From NCBI GenBank assembly GCA_963768585.1, contig CAVYIF010000009.1:372001-436000 (forward strand): a stretch of 64,000 nucleotides of DNA, given 5' to 3'. This document shows positions 17,092 through 24,858 of this stretch, in pieces. The notes under the pieces were generated by a model. That model saw nothing but the letters and a program-made list of their open reading frames with translations, searched no databases and had not been told where the DNA came from. The position numbers and the translations under genes are program-made. This stretch comes from CAVUNY01 sp963768585 (GTDB lineage: Bacteria; Chloroflexota; Anaerolineae; Anaerolineales; Anaerolineaceae). Each line of letters begins with the position of its first letter. Positions within the stretch are counted from its first letter, which is position 1.

Positions 17092-19809
17092 TTGATTAAT
17101 TTTCCGCTGCTCAAAACCAAGTTGTATTGCGCCCTGCCGGATATCGAAAGGGTTCAGCGCTCGCGCTTGCTGGTGCAGCTTGATCGCGGTTTGCTGTTAG
17201 GGAACCGTTTGCTGCTGGTGTGTGCCCCGGCGGGCTATGGCAAAACCACCCTGGTTAGTGAATGGCTCCAAACCACCGGGCGGCAGGCAGCCTGGCTTTC
17301 GCTCGATGAGGCGGATAATGATCCCAACCTCTTTCTGGCTTACCTGGCAGCAGCTTTTCAGCAGGTCGATTTGGACCTGGGACTCGCCCCCCATGCTTAT
17401 CTTCAGGCTGCACAAAGCATTGCCCTGCAGCCGGTGTTTGCGGATTGGATTAATATCCTTGCGGTGCGCGAAATGCCGCTCATCCTGGTTCTGGATGACT
17501 ACCAGTTCATCACCAATCCTGCCATCCACGATGGGGTGGCTTTTTTACTCGATCACCTCCCGGCGCAGGTTCATTTGCTGCTCGCGACCCGGTCCGATCC
17601 GCCGCTGCCGCTGCATCGCTACCGCGCCCGCCGCGAGATGGTTGAAATTCGGGCCAGCGACCTGCGCTTTTCTCCGGAGGAAACCGGCCTCTTCATAAGC
17701 CAAATTGTGGGATTTACTTTAGGCCGCGATGAGATCGACGTGCTGGACGAGCGCATCGAAGGCTGGGCAGCCGGAATCCAGATGGCGGCTCTTTCTTTCG
17801 AACGCCACCCCGAACTTTCCAATTTTATCCAATCGCTGGCGGGCAGCAGCCGTTATATTCTCGACTACCTGGCAGAGGAAGTCTTAAACAACCAGGCGGA
17901 GGATCTGCGCCGCTTCCTGCTGCAAATTTCGATCCTGGAGCGCTTCTGCGCATCGTTATGCGATGCCATCACCGGCAGCGTCCCCGGAGCCAGCGAGGCG
18001 CACATTGAAACAATTCGTGGGAGCAATTTATTTTTATCCCCCTTAGATGCCGCAGAGCAATGGTTTCGCTTTCATGCCTTGTTTTCGGACCTGCTGCGGG
18101 TGCGCTTGATGCAGCCCCAGTCTGGCATACCTGGCGCGCAGATACGCGAACTGCACCGGCGGGCCTCAGTCTGGTATGAAAAGGAGGGGTATCTGCGCGA
18201 TGCCATTCACCATGCGCTGCAAGCCCTGGATTACGAACGGGCCGCGGATCTGGTTGAAGGCAATGCCGTGACTTTGTTGGGCCGGGGCGAGCTGCACGCC
18301 CTCTTGAGTTGGTTGGATCGTCTCCCCCGGCAAACAGCCGAAGGTAGGCCGTGGTTGTGCATTTATCAGGCCTGGGCGCTGGGATTCAACGGCCAGCCGG
18401 ATGAAGCTGGGCGTATGCTGCGCCTGGCGGAGCAAATATTGGCCGGAGATCACGCCCTTTCTGCGGTTGATGTAGCTCGTTTGCGTTATGAAATCTACGC
18501 AGTGCAGATGATGGCCGCGGTTTCATCCGGGCGCGAGGTCGATTTCACCCACCTCGAAAAAATGTTCCTGGCCCCGCCGCCGGAAGGCCAGTTTTTCGCA
18601 TACAGCGCTATTTGCTGGGCCTGGGGCTATACCTGCCGCAGTGCCGGACAGATGGAGAGGGCTGCCGCAGCTTTTGAAAAAATGCGCCGGGCTGGGATGC
18701 AGATCGGAAACAGCTGGACGGTGAACACCGCCACCGTCGATTTGGGTAATGTGCTGCGTCTGCGGGGACAGCTCAAACAATCGATCCAGGTCTACCGCCA
18801 GGGACTTGAAGCGTTCCAACGCAAGACGACCTTCGCTCCCGGATTTATCGGCCGGTTGGAATCGCTGATGTCCATCCCGCTGATCGAGCAAAACGATCTG
18901 GCGCAGGCTCGCCAGCTGGTAGAGGCTGCCCAGGAGCACAACCGCTGGTGGCACAACCCCAATCATGATACGCATGCCCTGATCGCTCAGGCACTCGTTC
19001 TGTTGGCTGAAGGCAATCTGCCGGCGGTGCAGGTCTCCTTGGAGCGTGCCGGCGAAATTGTTGCCAGGGAACCGGTCGTACAACTGCTGCGCAGTCAGCT
19101 TGAAGCAGTCTGGGTGCAGTACTGGTTAGCCAGCGGGCAGATGGCAGTGGCGGAAGAATGGGGAAAAGATCATGCCGCCCTGATGGAGGTGGTGAAACCG
19201 GGCGAGCCGCAGGTTTTCCGGCAGCTCGCTCTGGCTCGGATCTGGCTCGCCACCGGTAGAAAACAGCAGGCTCTCAGCTTGCTGCACATGATTGGTGGAT
19301 TTGTTGAGGCCACCGGCCGGATTGCCAGCTTGATTGAAATCCTGTCGCTGCGGTCCCTGGCCCAAGAAGATCCTGACCTGGCACAGGCCGACTTGCGCCA
19401 GGCGTTGGAGCTGGGCGAGCCGCAGGGATTTACCCGGGTATTTTTAGATCTGGGTGAGCCCATGCGCCGCCTGCTGTCAGCGGTCAGGTCGCCAGCCGGG
19501 GTTGGATTGCTCCCCACGCCTGTGGATGCGTACGTGCAGTCCTTGCTGGATGCCTTCCCATCCAAAGAAAGTGAAGCACAGGTTTCAGGTGTTAGAGATC
19601 CGTTGGATGCGCTGGTCGAACGCCTTACCGATCGTGAATATGCCGTGCTGCGCTGCATGGCCGAAGGGCTGACCAATCCCCAAATCGGGGGCCGCCTGTA
19701 TATTTCTACCGGTACGGTCAAAGCGCATTCGGCCTCCATCTTCCGCAAATTGGAAGTCGCCAACCGCACTGAAGCCGTTGCCAGGGCAAAAGACTTGCAT
19801 TTGTTATAA
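17092..19809 (+). CDS. MalT-like LuxR-family transcriptional activator (STAND ATPase)
   Basis: 905 residues. The start is taken as TTG 17092, since the protein opens with FPLLKTKLYCALP, the usual beginning of the family; no clear Shine-Dalgarno is visible. Order: STAND NTPase with Walker A APAGYGKTT (45-53) and Walker B LILVLDDYQFI, winged-helix and TPR-like helical repeats (about 400-800), and a C-terminal LuxR HTH (LTDREYAVLRCMAEGLTNPQIGGRL... TVKAHSASIFRKLEV). Such proteins oligomerise on ATP and inducer binding and activate promoters carrying direct repeats. Immediately downstream lies such a repeat pair (19828-19874), so the three-gene operon from 19940 is the likely target. Confidence 0.9.
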   Translation: MINFPLLKTKLYCALPDIERVQRSRLLVQLDRGLLLGNRLLLVCAPAGYGKTTLVSEWLQTTGRQAAWLSLDEADNDPNLFLAYLAAAFQQVDLDLGLAPHAYLQAAQSIALQPVFADWINILAVREMPLILVLDDYQFITNPAIHDGVAFLLDHLPAQVHLLLATRSDPPLPLHRYRARREMVEIRASDLRFSPEETGLFISQIVGFTLGRDEIDVLDERIEGWAAGIQMAALSFERHPELSNFIQSLAGSSRYILDYLAEEVLNNQAEDLRRFLLQISILERFCASLCDAITGSVPGASEAHIETIRGSNLFLSPLDAAEQWFRFHALFSDLLRVRLMQPQSGIPGAQIRELHRRASVWYEKEGYLRDAIHHALQALDYERAADLVEGNAVTLLGRGELHALLSWLDRLPRQTAEGRPWLCIYQAWALGFNGQPDEAGRMLRLAEQILAGDHALSAVDVARLRYEIYAVQMMAAVSSGREVDFTHLEKMFLAPPPEGQFFAYSAICWAWGYTCRSAGQMERAAAAFEKMRRAGMQIGNSWTVNTATVDLGNVLRLRGQLKQSIQVYRQGLEAFQRKTTFAPGFIGRLESLMSIPLIEQNDLAQARQLVEAAQEHNRWWHNPNHDTHALIAQALVLLAEGNLPAVQVSLERAGEIVAREPVVQLLRSQLEAVWVQYWLASGQMAVAEEWGKDHAALMEVVKPGEPQVFRQLALARIWLATGRKQQALSLLHMIGGFVEATGRIASLIEILSLRSLAQEDPDLAQADLRQALELGEPQGFTRVFLDLGEPMRRLLSAVRSPAGVGLLPTPVDAYVQSLLDAFPSKESEAQVSGVRDPLDALVERLTDREYAVLRCMAEGLTNPQIGGRLYISTGTVKAHSASIFRKLEVANRTEAVARAKDLHLL

Positions 19810-19827
19810 ACGGACCTTTTTCGACTT

Positions 19828-19874
19828 TATACCCCCGACATAAACCTTCTTTCAAAAAATAAACCCCCAACATA
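19828..19874. promoter_or_regulatory. Two 15-bp direct repeats, candidate activator sites
   Basis: TATACCCCCGACATA (19828-19842) and TAAACCCCCAACATA (19860-19874) match at 13 of 15 positions and lie in the same orientation 32 bp apart, about three helical turns. Read on the other strand the core is TATGT(Y)GGGGGT, recalling the G-rich MalT box. They lie upstream of a promoter that has a -10 but no -35, as expected for an activator-dependent operon. Confidence 0.5.
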
Positions 19875-19909
19875 GCCACCTGGCAGATGCACAGGGCGGC
19901 GATTTTTCA

Positions 19910-19915
19910 TATACT
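19910..19915 (+). promoter_or_regulatory. -10 box TATACT of the small-membrane-protein operon
   Basis: TATACT (5 of 6) 24 bp before the ATG at 19940. The hexamer 17 bp upstream (ATGCAC) does not resemble a -35. The predicted start near 19922 puts the direct repeats centred at about -55 and -87. Confidence 0.45.
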
Positions 19916-19939
19916 CATGGCTGGAAGTGAGGAAAACGT

Positions 19940-20182
19940 ATGCCGCTGGATTATGAAATTACTTTGCAGGAAGCGCTCGATGAACGCTGGAAGGTATGGT
20001 TTGAAGGGATGGCTATGAGCCAGTCCCCGAGCGGCGGCTGCATGCTGTGCGGCACTTTACCCGATAAAGCCGCTTTGCACAGCTTGCTGGCTCGCATCTA
20101 CGATCTCAACCTGACCCTGGTTTCCCTGAAGCGTGTGGAACCTGGGGAGGTGAAAATAAATAAAAAGGAAGCAAAATCATGA
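19940..20182 (+). CDS. Small CxxC protein, function unknown
   Basis: 80 residues from ATG 19940 with a GTGAGG Shine-Dalgarno. Sequence features: YEITLQEALDERWKVWFEGMAM, a GGCMLCG motif (single CxxC), then a helix with DLNLTLVSLKRVE. No signal peptide or membrane segment. The pattern of a short helical protein with conserved W/F near the N-terminus resembles small proteins found beside LuxR-MalT genes in Chloroflexota, but I cannot assign a family. Its end overlaps the next start by 4 bp (ATGA). Confidence 0.75.
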   Translation: MPLDYEITLQEALDERWKVWFEGMAMSQSPSGGCMLCGTLPDKAALHSLLARIYDLNLTLVSLKRVEPGEVKINKKEAKS

Positions 20183-20616
20183 ACCCGTCCCAAGTGCGTA
20201 TTTTAATTGCCGTCCTGATGATTGCCCATGCCCTGGTGCACGTCAGCCTGACCTACGTCCCCGTCCCCCAACCAGGTGCCTTGCGCACCCCTTACTGGCC
20301 CTCCTGGTGGCGCGCCAATACCGACCCTGACTGGCTGGCATCCAGGATTGGGCTTGGTACGGATGCGGTACGTACCTTTGGCTGGCTGTTGTGGGTCGGC
20401 CTGCTGGCAGCCTTCGTTCTGGGTGGTCTCGGTTTGTTGGGCGTGCCCGTGCTCAATACGGTCTGGCAGCTTATGGCGATCGTTGGGTCGCTGCTTTCAC
20501 TGGCGCTGCTGGTCTTTTACTGGCATCCCTGGTTAGTGTTTGGTGCGGTGCTTAACGCCGCTTTCCTGGTGGCAATCTGGCAGCAGTGGCCAGCCGCCAT
20601 TTTCAGCCTTAAGTAG
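20179..20616 (+). CDS. Small integral membrane protein, four TM helices
   Basis: 145 residues with four hydrophobic segments (about 5-25, 70-90, 92-112, 115-138). A conserved-looking loop, PYWPSWWRANTDPDWLASRIGLG, between helices 1 and 2 carries many aromatic residues. The family is not recognised; length and topology resemble DoxX-like or DUF proteins. ATGA overlap with the 80-residue protein and 20-bp spacing to the DUF998 gene place it in the middle of the three-gene operon behind the MalT-like regulator. Confidence 0.75.
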   Translation: MNPSQVRILIAVLMIAHALVHVSLTYVPVPQPGALRTPYWPSWWRANTDPDWLASRIGLGTDAVRTFGWLLWVGLLAAFVLGGLGLLGVPVLNTVWQLMAIVGSLLSLALLVFYWHPWLVFGAVLNAAFLVAIWQQWPAAIFSLK

Positions 20617-20636
20617 GATTCTATAAAGAATTGGTC

Positions 20637-21302
20637 ATGAAACGCAATTTTCTACTCACATGCGGCCTGGCGGCCCCCATACTCTACGTCTCAACGGTAA
20701 TTTTCGGGGCCGCCATCCGGCCCGGATACAACCATATCTTGCATGCCATCAGCGAATTGTCTGCCGCTGGGGCGCCTGATAAATCCATGATGGACACCTT
20801 ATTCGGCATTTACAACTTGCTGGTGATGGCCTTTGCCCTGGGCCTGTTCCGTTTGGCGGCCCGGCGCATTGAATTCGGTGCAAGGTGGGGCGGCCAGTGG
20901 GGCGCGGTGGTGGTTGGACTGGTCGGATTGAGCGGTTTCGCCATGTTTTTCTTCCCCCAGGATCCCACCGGCACCCCACTGACGGTTGCAGGCACGTTCC
21001 ACATGGTTTTCGCCGGTTTCGCCTCGCTGGGGTCGATTGCCGGGGTACTGCTGGCTGCATTCTGGTTCAAATCGAACCCGGATCTGAAAAAATACTGGAT
21101 TTATTCGTTGGTTTCGGCACTGGTAATTTTGATCAGCGGTGGATTAACTGCCGCCGGGATGGCCAGCGGAAGCCCGATCTTTGGCCTGTTAGAACGCGTG
21201 ACCATCGGTACGTTTGAACTGTGGATCTTGATTGTCTCCATCCGGCTGCTCCGCCAGGAAATAGCGGCGGCAGCCCTGGCTCCGCAGGCGCAGTCGGTTT
21301 AA
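20637..21302 (+). CDS. DUF998 family membrane protein
   Basis: 221 residues from ATG 20637; a TTG two codons upstream is the alternative. Six hydrophobic segments. The family signature PGYNHILHAISELSAAGAP follows helix 1, and FPQDPTGTPLTVAGTFHMVFAG is the second conserved block of DUF998. The function of this family is unknown. Last gene of the operon; its stop overlaps the convergent stop of the P-loop gene by 4 bp, so no terminator separates them. Confidence 0.85.
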   Translation: MKRNFLLTCGLAAPILYVSTVIFGAAIRPGYNHILHAISELSAAGAPDKSMMDTLFGIYNLLVMAFALGLFRLAARRIEFGARWGGQWGAVVVGLVGLSGFAMFFFPQDPTGTPLTVAGTFHMVFAGFASLGSIAGVLLAAFWFKSNPDLKKYWIYSLVSALVILISGGLTAAGMASGSPIFGLLERVTIGTFELWILIVSIRLLRQEIAAAALAPQAQSV

Positions 21303-21940
21303 TGGTTGTCCGATGATCCTTCGATGTGGCGGCGGATCCAATCTGCCGCTTCGTCTGTGGTTTGGTCCAGTTCTTTGCTGCCCGTTTCGAGCAGGTCTAC
21401 GCCATGCCCCGGACCGCTCTCACGCAGCCAGCGGTTGAAGCTCTGCTGCCCCCGGATCCACTCATCTCCCCCGCTTTCCCGCCAGGCCGGGCGTGCTTTG
21501 AGTCTTGTTTCCAGGGTCTGGTCGTCGCACACCAGGGCCAGATAGTGCACCTGGCTGAAATAGCGCCGCTCCACGCAGCTTTCGATATTCTCCGGCACGC
21601 CCATACCGGCATTGAAGAGCACCACCGGACGCCCCGACTGGCCGATATTCTTCGCCAGGCGCAGCCAGACTTCGAAGAAATCATGAAAGCCGGTTTCGGG
21701 CCGGTTGAATTCAGGTCGCCAGAGCAGGTCCCCTTCCAGCAGCACGGCCTGGGTGAACTTGCCCATCAGGTTTTGCAGCAGACTACTTTTGCCGGTTCCA
21801 CTGGCCCCGCCCACCAGCAGCAGCGGCAGCATGCGGAAAGGGTGCCGGTATCCGCATTCCGGGCAAATGGCGGCCGGCCCGTGAGGGTCAATTTCTTTAT
21901 CGGCGCGGTACTGCCCGCATTGATAACAAACATTGAACAT
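21299..21940 (-). CDS. P-loop NTPase/kinase-like protein with N-terminal zinc ribbon
   Basis: 213 residues. Residues 5-8 (CYQC) and 26-29 (CPEC) form a rubredoxin-like zinc ribbon; the Walker A GGASGTGKSS follows at about 43-52, then LEGDLLW and VVLFNAGMGVPENIE, compatible with an adenylate-kinase-like small-molecule kinase fold (acceptor acid and lid, SQVHYLALVCDDQTLETRLKAR). A zinc ribbon placed before the P-loop is unusual; it may bind nucleic acid or partner protein. Divergent from the lipoprotein at 22009, convergent with DUF998. Substrate unknown. Confidence 0.75.
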   Translation of the reverse strand: MFNVCYQCGQYRADKEIDPHGPAAICPECGYRHPFRMLPLLLVGGASGTGKSSLLQNLMGKFTQAVLLEGDLLWRPEFNRPETGFHDFFEVWLRLAKNIGQSGRPVVLFNAGMGVPENIESCVERRYFSQVHYLALVCDDQTLETRLKARPAWRESGGDEWIRGQQSFNRWLRESGPGHGVDLLETGSKELDQTTDEAADWIRRHIEGSSDNH

Positions 21941-21992
21941 ATAAAGATTCCTTTCAGCCCAGCTTTATTGGAAATGCGCAAAGCATTTACGC

Positions 21993-21998
21993 TATAAT
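21993..21998 (+). promoter_or_regulatory. -10 box TATAAT before the lipoprotein gene
   Basis: Perfect TATAAT 10 bp before the ATG at 22009; TTGGAA at 21968-21973 is a possible -35 with a long 19-bp spacer. The leader would be only about four bases. Confidence 0.5.
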
Positions 21999-22008
21999 TT
22001 TAACGGAT

Positions 22009-22920
22009 ATGAACCCGCATCACAGATACTTTTTAATTGTTGTTTTTCTGCTGTGCGCCGCTGCCGGCTGCGCGCCCCTGAATACGCCCCAGGTGGCGGC
22101 GCCCACCACGCAGCCGGAATCCACGCCGGTGACTGCTCTCGAGACATCCACAAAACCGCTCAATACGCCCACGCTTTTGCCATCGATTATCCCGAGTCAG
22201 GCCCATCCGATCCTTGTCTTCCCGCCTTACGACAGCCCTGGCGGGTATTTGTTGGGCGCTGCCCGAGATGGAGACTGGCTGAGTTCTGAATACCCGGTGG
22301 CCCGACCTTCGCCGCAGCAAGACTATGCTCTGTATTCTGCCCGTGCCCGCCAGGGGAGTGCAGTGGGTGGGGAGCCGGTTGAAGAACCAACCTGCCCTTC
22401 ATTCTGGTCGGTCCCGATTAAACATCCTGCGGGTGTAGCAGCAGCCATCGGCGCGGATTGGGATGCCCTGCCGCGCGTGCCCCAGGCAGTGGATGTGAAC
22501 GATCCGCAGGTAGTTCAGCAGGTGCGTGATTTTTTGATCTCCCAGGGTATCGACCAGCCGGCGGTGAAGATCCAGCGCAGCCTGCAGGTTGACCTGGAAG
22601 GGGACGGCATCCCGGAATTTTTGGTGGCAGCCAGCCGCTTCGTGGAGGAGACCGGGCATGACGTCAATCCGGGAGATTATTCAATAATTCTGCTCCTTCG
22701 CGAAGGTCAGACCGCGCTACCGGTTGTGAGTGACCGGTACACTCGGGAGGAATCGCTGGTCTTTCCCGATCGTTACGGTCTTTTGGCCTTGTTAGATCTC
22801 AACGGCGACGGCCGCCTGGAAATCCTGGTCGAAATCACCGGTTGGGAAAAGACCGGTGCCCTGGCATTCACCATCGATGGCAGCGCGCTGGAGAACGTCT
22901 TGCAAGCCCGCTGCCCTTGA
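22009..22920 (+). CDS. Lipoprotein with FG-GAP/VCBS-like acidic repeats
   Basis: 303 residues. Type II signal peptide ending AAAGC (Cys about 21), Thr/Pro-rich linker to about residue 70, then a globular part containing two acidic DxxGDGxxE loops, DLEGDGIPEFLVAA and DLNGDGRLEILVE, the calcium-binding pattern of VCBS/FG-GAP propeller blades. Probably lipid-anchored outside the membrane. No partner is evident; its stop lies 32 bp before the FabG-like gene. Function not assigned. Confidence 0.78.
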   Translation: MNPHHRYFLIVVFLLCAAAGCAPLNTPQVAAPTTQPESTPVTALETSTKPLNTPTLLPSIIPSQAHPILVFPPYDSPGGYLLGAARDGDWLSSEYPVARPSPQQDYALYSARARQGSAVGGEPVEEPTCPSFWSVPIKHPAGVAAAIGADWDALPRVPQAVDVNDPQVVQQVRDFLISQGIDQPAVKIQRSLQVDLEGDGIPEFLVAASRFVEETGHDVNPGDYSIILLLREGQTALPVVSDRYTREESLVFPDRYGLLALLDLNGDGRLEILVEITGWEKTGALAFTIDGSALENVLQARCP

Positions 22921-22952
22921 TGGCCCCAGAAATCATTTCAAGAGAGGTTCCC

Positions 22953-23717
22953 ATGCGTTTGCAGAATCAAGTAGCCTTGATTACCGGCGGAGCCGCCGGA
23001 ATTGGCAAAGCCACCGCCGAAGCCTTCGCGCGCGAGGGTGCAAAGGTGGTGATCTGCGATCTGAACGCCGAAGCTGGACAGGCACTGCTGTCCGGGCTGG
23101 GGCCTCAGGCCGCTTTTTACACGGTGGATGTCACCGACCGCGGTGCTGTCCAGGTCTGGATGGACGCGGTCCTGGAAAAATACGGCCGCATCGATATTCT
23201 GGTCAACAACGCTGGCATCACGCGCGATGCACAATTGGTCAGCATGGTGGACGGTGCCGTCTTCAAACAGATGACAGAAGACGCCTTTGACGCCGTGGTG
23301 GCCGTTAACCTGAAAGGCGTTTTCAACTGTGCCCAGGCTGTGGCTCCCGCCATGATCCGCCAGGCTGCGGGGGTGATCCTCAATATTTCTTCAGTGGTCA
23401 GCCTGTACGGCAATTTTGGCCAGACCAATTACGTGGCTACCAAGTCGGCGGTGATTGGCATGACCAAAGTCTGGGCGCGCGAACTGGGCCGCAAGGGGGT
23501 GCGGGTCAATGCGGTTGCGCCGGGTTTTATCGCCACCGATATGGTAAAAAAAATGCCCGAAAGAATCCGGGAAGAGATGAAGGCCCGAGTGCCCCTGGGC
23601 CGCCTGGGCCAACCGGAGGATATTGCCAATACCCTGGTCTGGCTGGCTTCCGCCGAGGCGGCCTACGTGCACGGTGCGGTCATTTCGGTCGACGGCGGGA
23701 TCGTGTTAGGCACGTGA
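22953..23717 (+). CDS. Short-chain dehydrogenase/reductase, FabG-like
   Basis: 254 residues from ATG 22953, supported by AGAGAGG 5 bp upstream and by the normal SDR start (LQNQVALITGGAAGIGKATA). TGGxxGIG cofactor loop, NNAG, catalytic S-Y-K (NISSVVSLYG, YVATKSA) and the PG(F)I motif are all present, with DLNAE after beta-2. FabG-type enzymes reduce 3-oxoacyl-ACP with NADPH; isolated copies like this one often serve other 3-hydroxyacyl or sugar substrates. Length and motifs are normal. Confidence 0.88.
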   Translation: MRLQNQVALITGGAAGIGKATAEAFAREGAKVVICDLNAEAGQALLSGLGPQAAFYTVDVTDRGAVQVWMDAVLEKYGRIDILVNNAGITRDAQLVSMVDGAVFKQMTEDAFDAVVAVNLKGVFNCAQAVAPAMIRQAAGVILNISSVVSLYGNFGQTNYVATKSAVIGMTKVWARELGRKGVRVNAVAPGFIATDMVKKMPERIREEMKARVPLGRLGQPEDIANTLVWLASAEAAYVHGAVISVDGGIVLGT

Positions 23718-23733
23718 GAGAAGTTTTTGGCCC

Positions 23734-24675
23734 TCAATCCCAGCTGGATGGGAGCGGCCTGCCGGACTGGCGCATGAGTTCGAGCACCTCGGTCCGGGTC
23801 GGGTAGCCGGTCCGGCCCATTTTCAAACACTTGAGCGCCGCGGCGGCGGAAGCAAATTCCGCTGCCGTTTTTAAGTCCCACCCTTCCAACAGCGCTGCCA
23901 GGTAAGCCCCGTGAAACACATCCCCTGCGCCGGTGGTATCCAGCGCCTGCACCGTAAAGGCCGGGGTGTGGAACGATTGTGTAAGGGTAAAAGTGTCGCA
24001 TCCACCGGCTCCATGGGTCTGGACCACGACCCGCGGACCGCTGGACAGCGCGCCCTGCGCCGCCGCGGGCAGATCCTCCAGCCCGGTTAGAGCCTGGCAG
24101 AAGCCGGTACTGCAGATCAAGAAATCGCTGGCAGCGACCAACCTGCGCATCCCTGCCGAGGGTGGCCCGTGGGTGGCGTTGGCATCCAGCATCACCTGCT
24201 TGCTGGCCGCGTGCATCCACTGCGCTGCCAATAAGGCTGCTTCTTCGTGCGCGCCATCGATCAGCAAATATCCGGCCCGGGTCAGGTAGGCCCGGTCCAG
24301 ATCGTCCGGGTCAAGCGATTGGCGCAGGTCGATGGCTACCGGATAAAAACTGCGCTCGCCGTCGTTTCCATGAATATGCACCAGCACGACCTGGTCATCG
24401 GGTGCCTCAAGCTGCACGATCCGGCTGGTATCCACCCCGCTTTCACGCAACAACTGCAGTTTGAGCTGACCCAGCCGGTCGCCGCCAAAGGTACCTACAA
24501 ACCCGGCAGCCGCTCCTAATTTTTGCGCGGATACCATGGCATTGCAGGCCATCCCCCCGCCGTCCAGAACCAGTTCTTCCAGCGCTGCACCGGCGGCAAA
24601 CAAGCCGCTCCCCCTGCCGCGCACCAGAATGTCCAGCGTTGCCATGCCCAGGCCGATCAGTTGAAGGTTTGCCAT
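23734..24675 (-). CDS. PfkB/ribokinase-family carbohydrate kinase
   Basis: 313 residues. LIGLGMATLDIL start, GGGMACNAMVSAQKLGA substrate loop, VGTFGGDRLGQ, and the C-terminal ALDTTGAGDVFHGAYLAAL with the catalytic Asp and anion hole. These mark a ribokinase-superfamily kinase phosphorylating a sugar or nucleoside with ATP. The substrate cannot be read; it stands alone, convergent with the FabG-like gene. Confidence 0.88.
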   Translation of the reverse strand: MANLQLIGLGMATLDILVRGRGSGLFAAGAALEELVLDGGGMACNAMVSAQKLGAAAGFVGTFGGDRLGQLKLQLLRESGVDTSRIVQLEAPDDQVVLVHIHGNDGERSFYPVAIDLRQSLDPDDLDRAYLTRAGYLLIDGAHEEAALLAAQWMHAASKQVMLDANATHGPPSAGMRRLVAASDFLICSTGFCQALTGLEDLPAAAQGALSSGPRVVVQTHGAGGCDTFTLTQSFHTPAFTVQALDTTGAGDVFHGAYLAALLEGWDLKTAAEFASAAAALKCLKMGRTGYPTRTEVLELMRQSGRPLPSSWD

Positions 24676-24858
24676 ATTGGTTTATTTTACAATGAAACCT
24701 ATCCGAAAGATTCATCCCCCAATTTGGGCCTTGTTTGGCCGGAATGTGCTTTAATATGAATGTATATTTCCAGTGATTTCAAGCGGTTTCCACCAAATTT
24801 CACCCGCCGTATCCATTTATGCCCAAATCATAAGTATCTATAAATTGTGGAGGACAAT

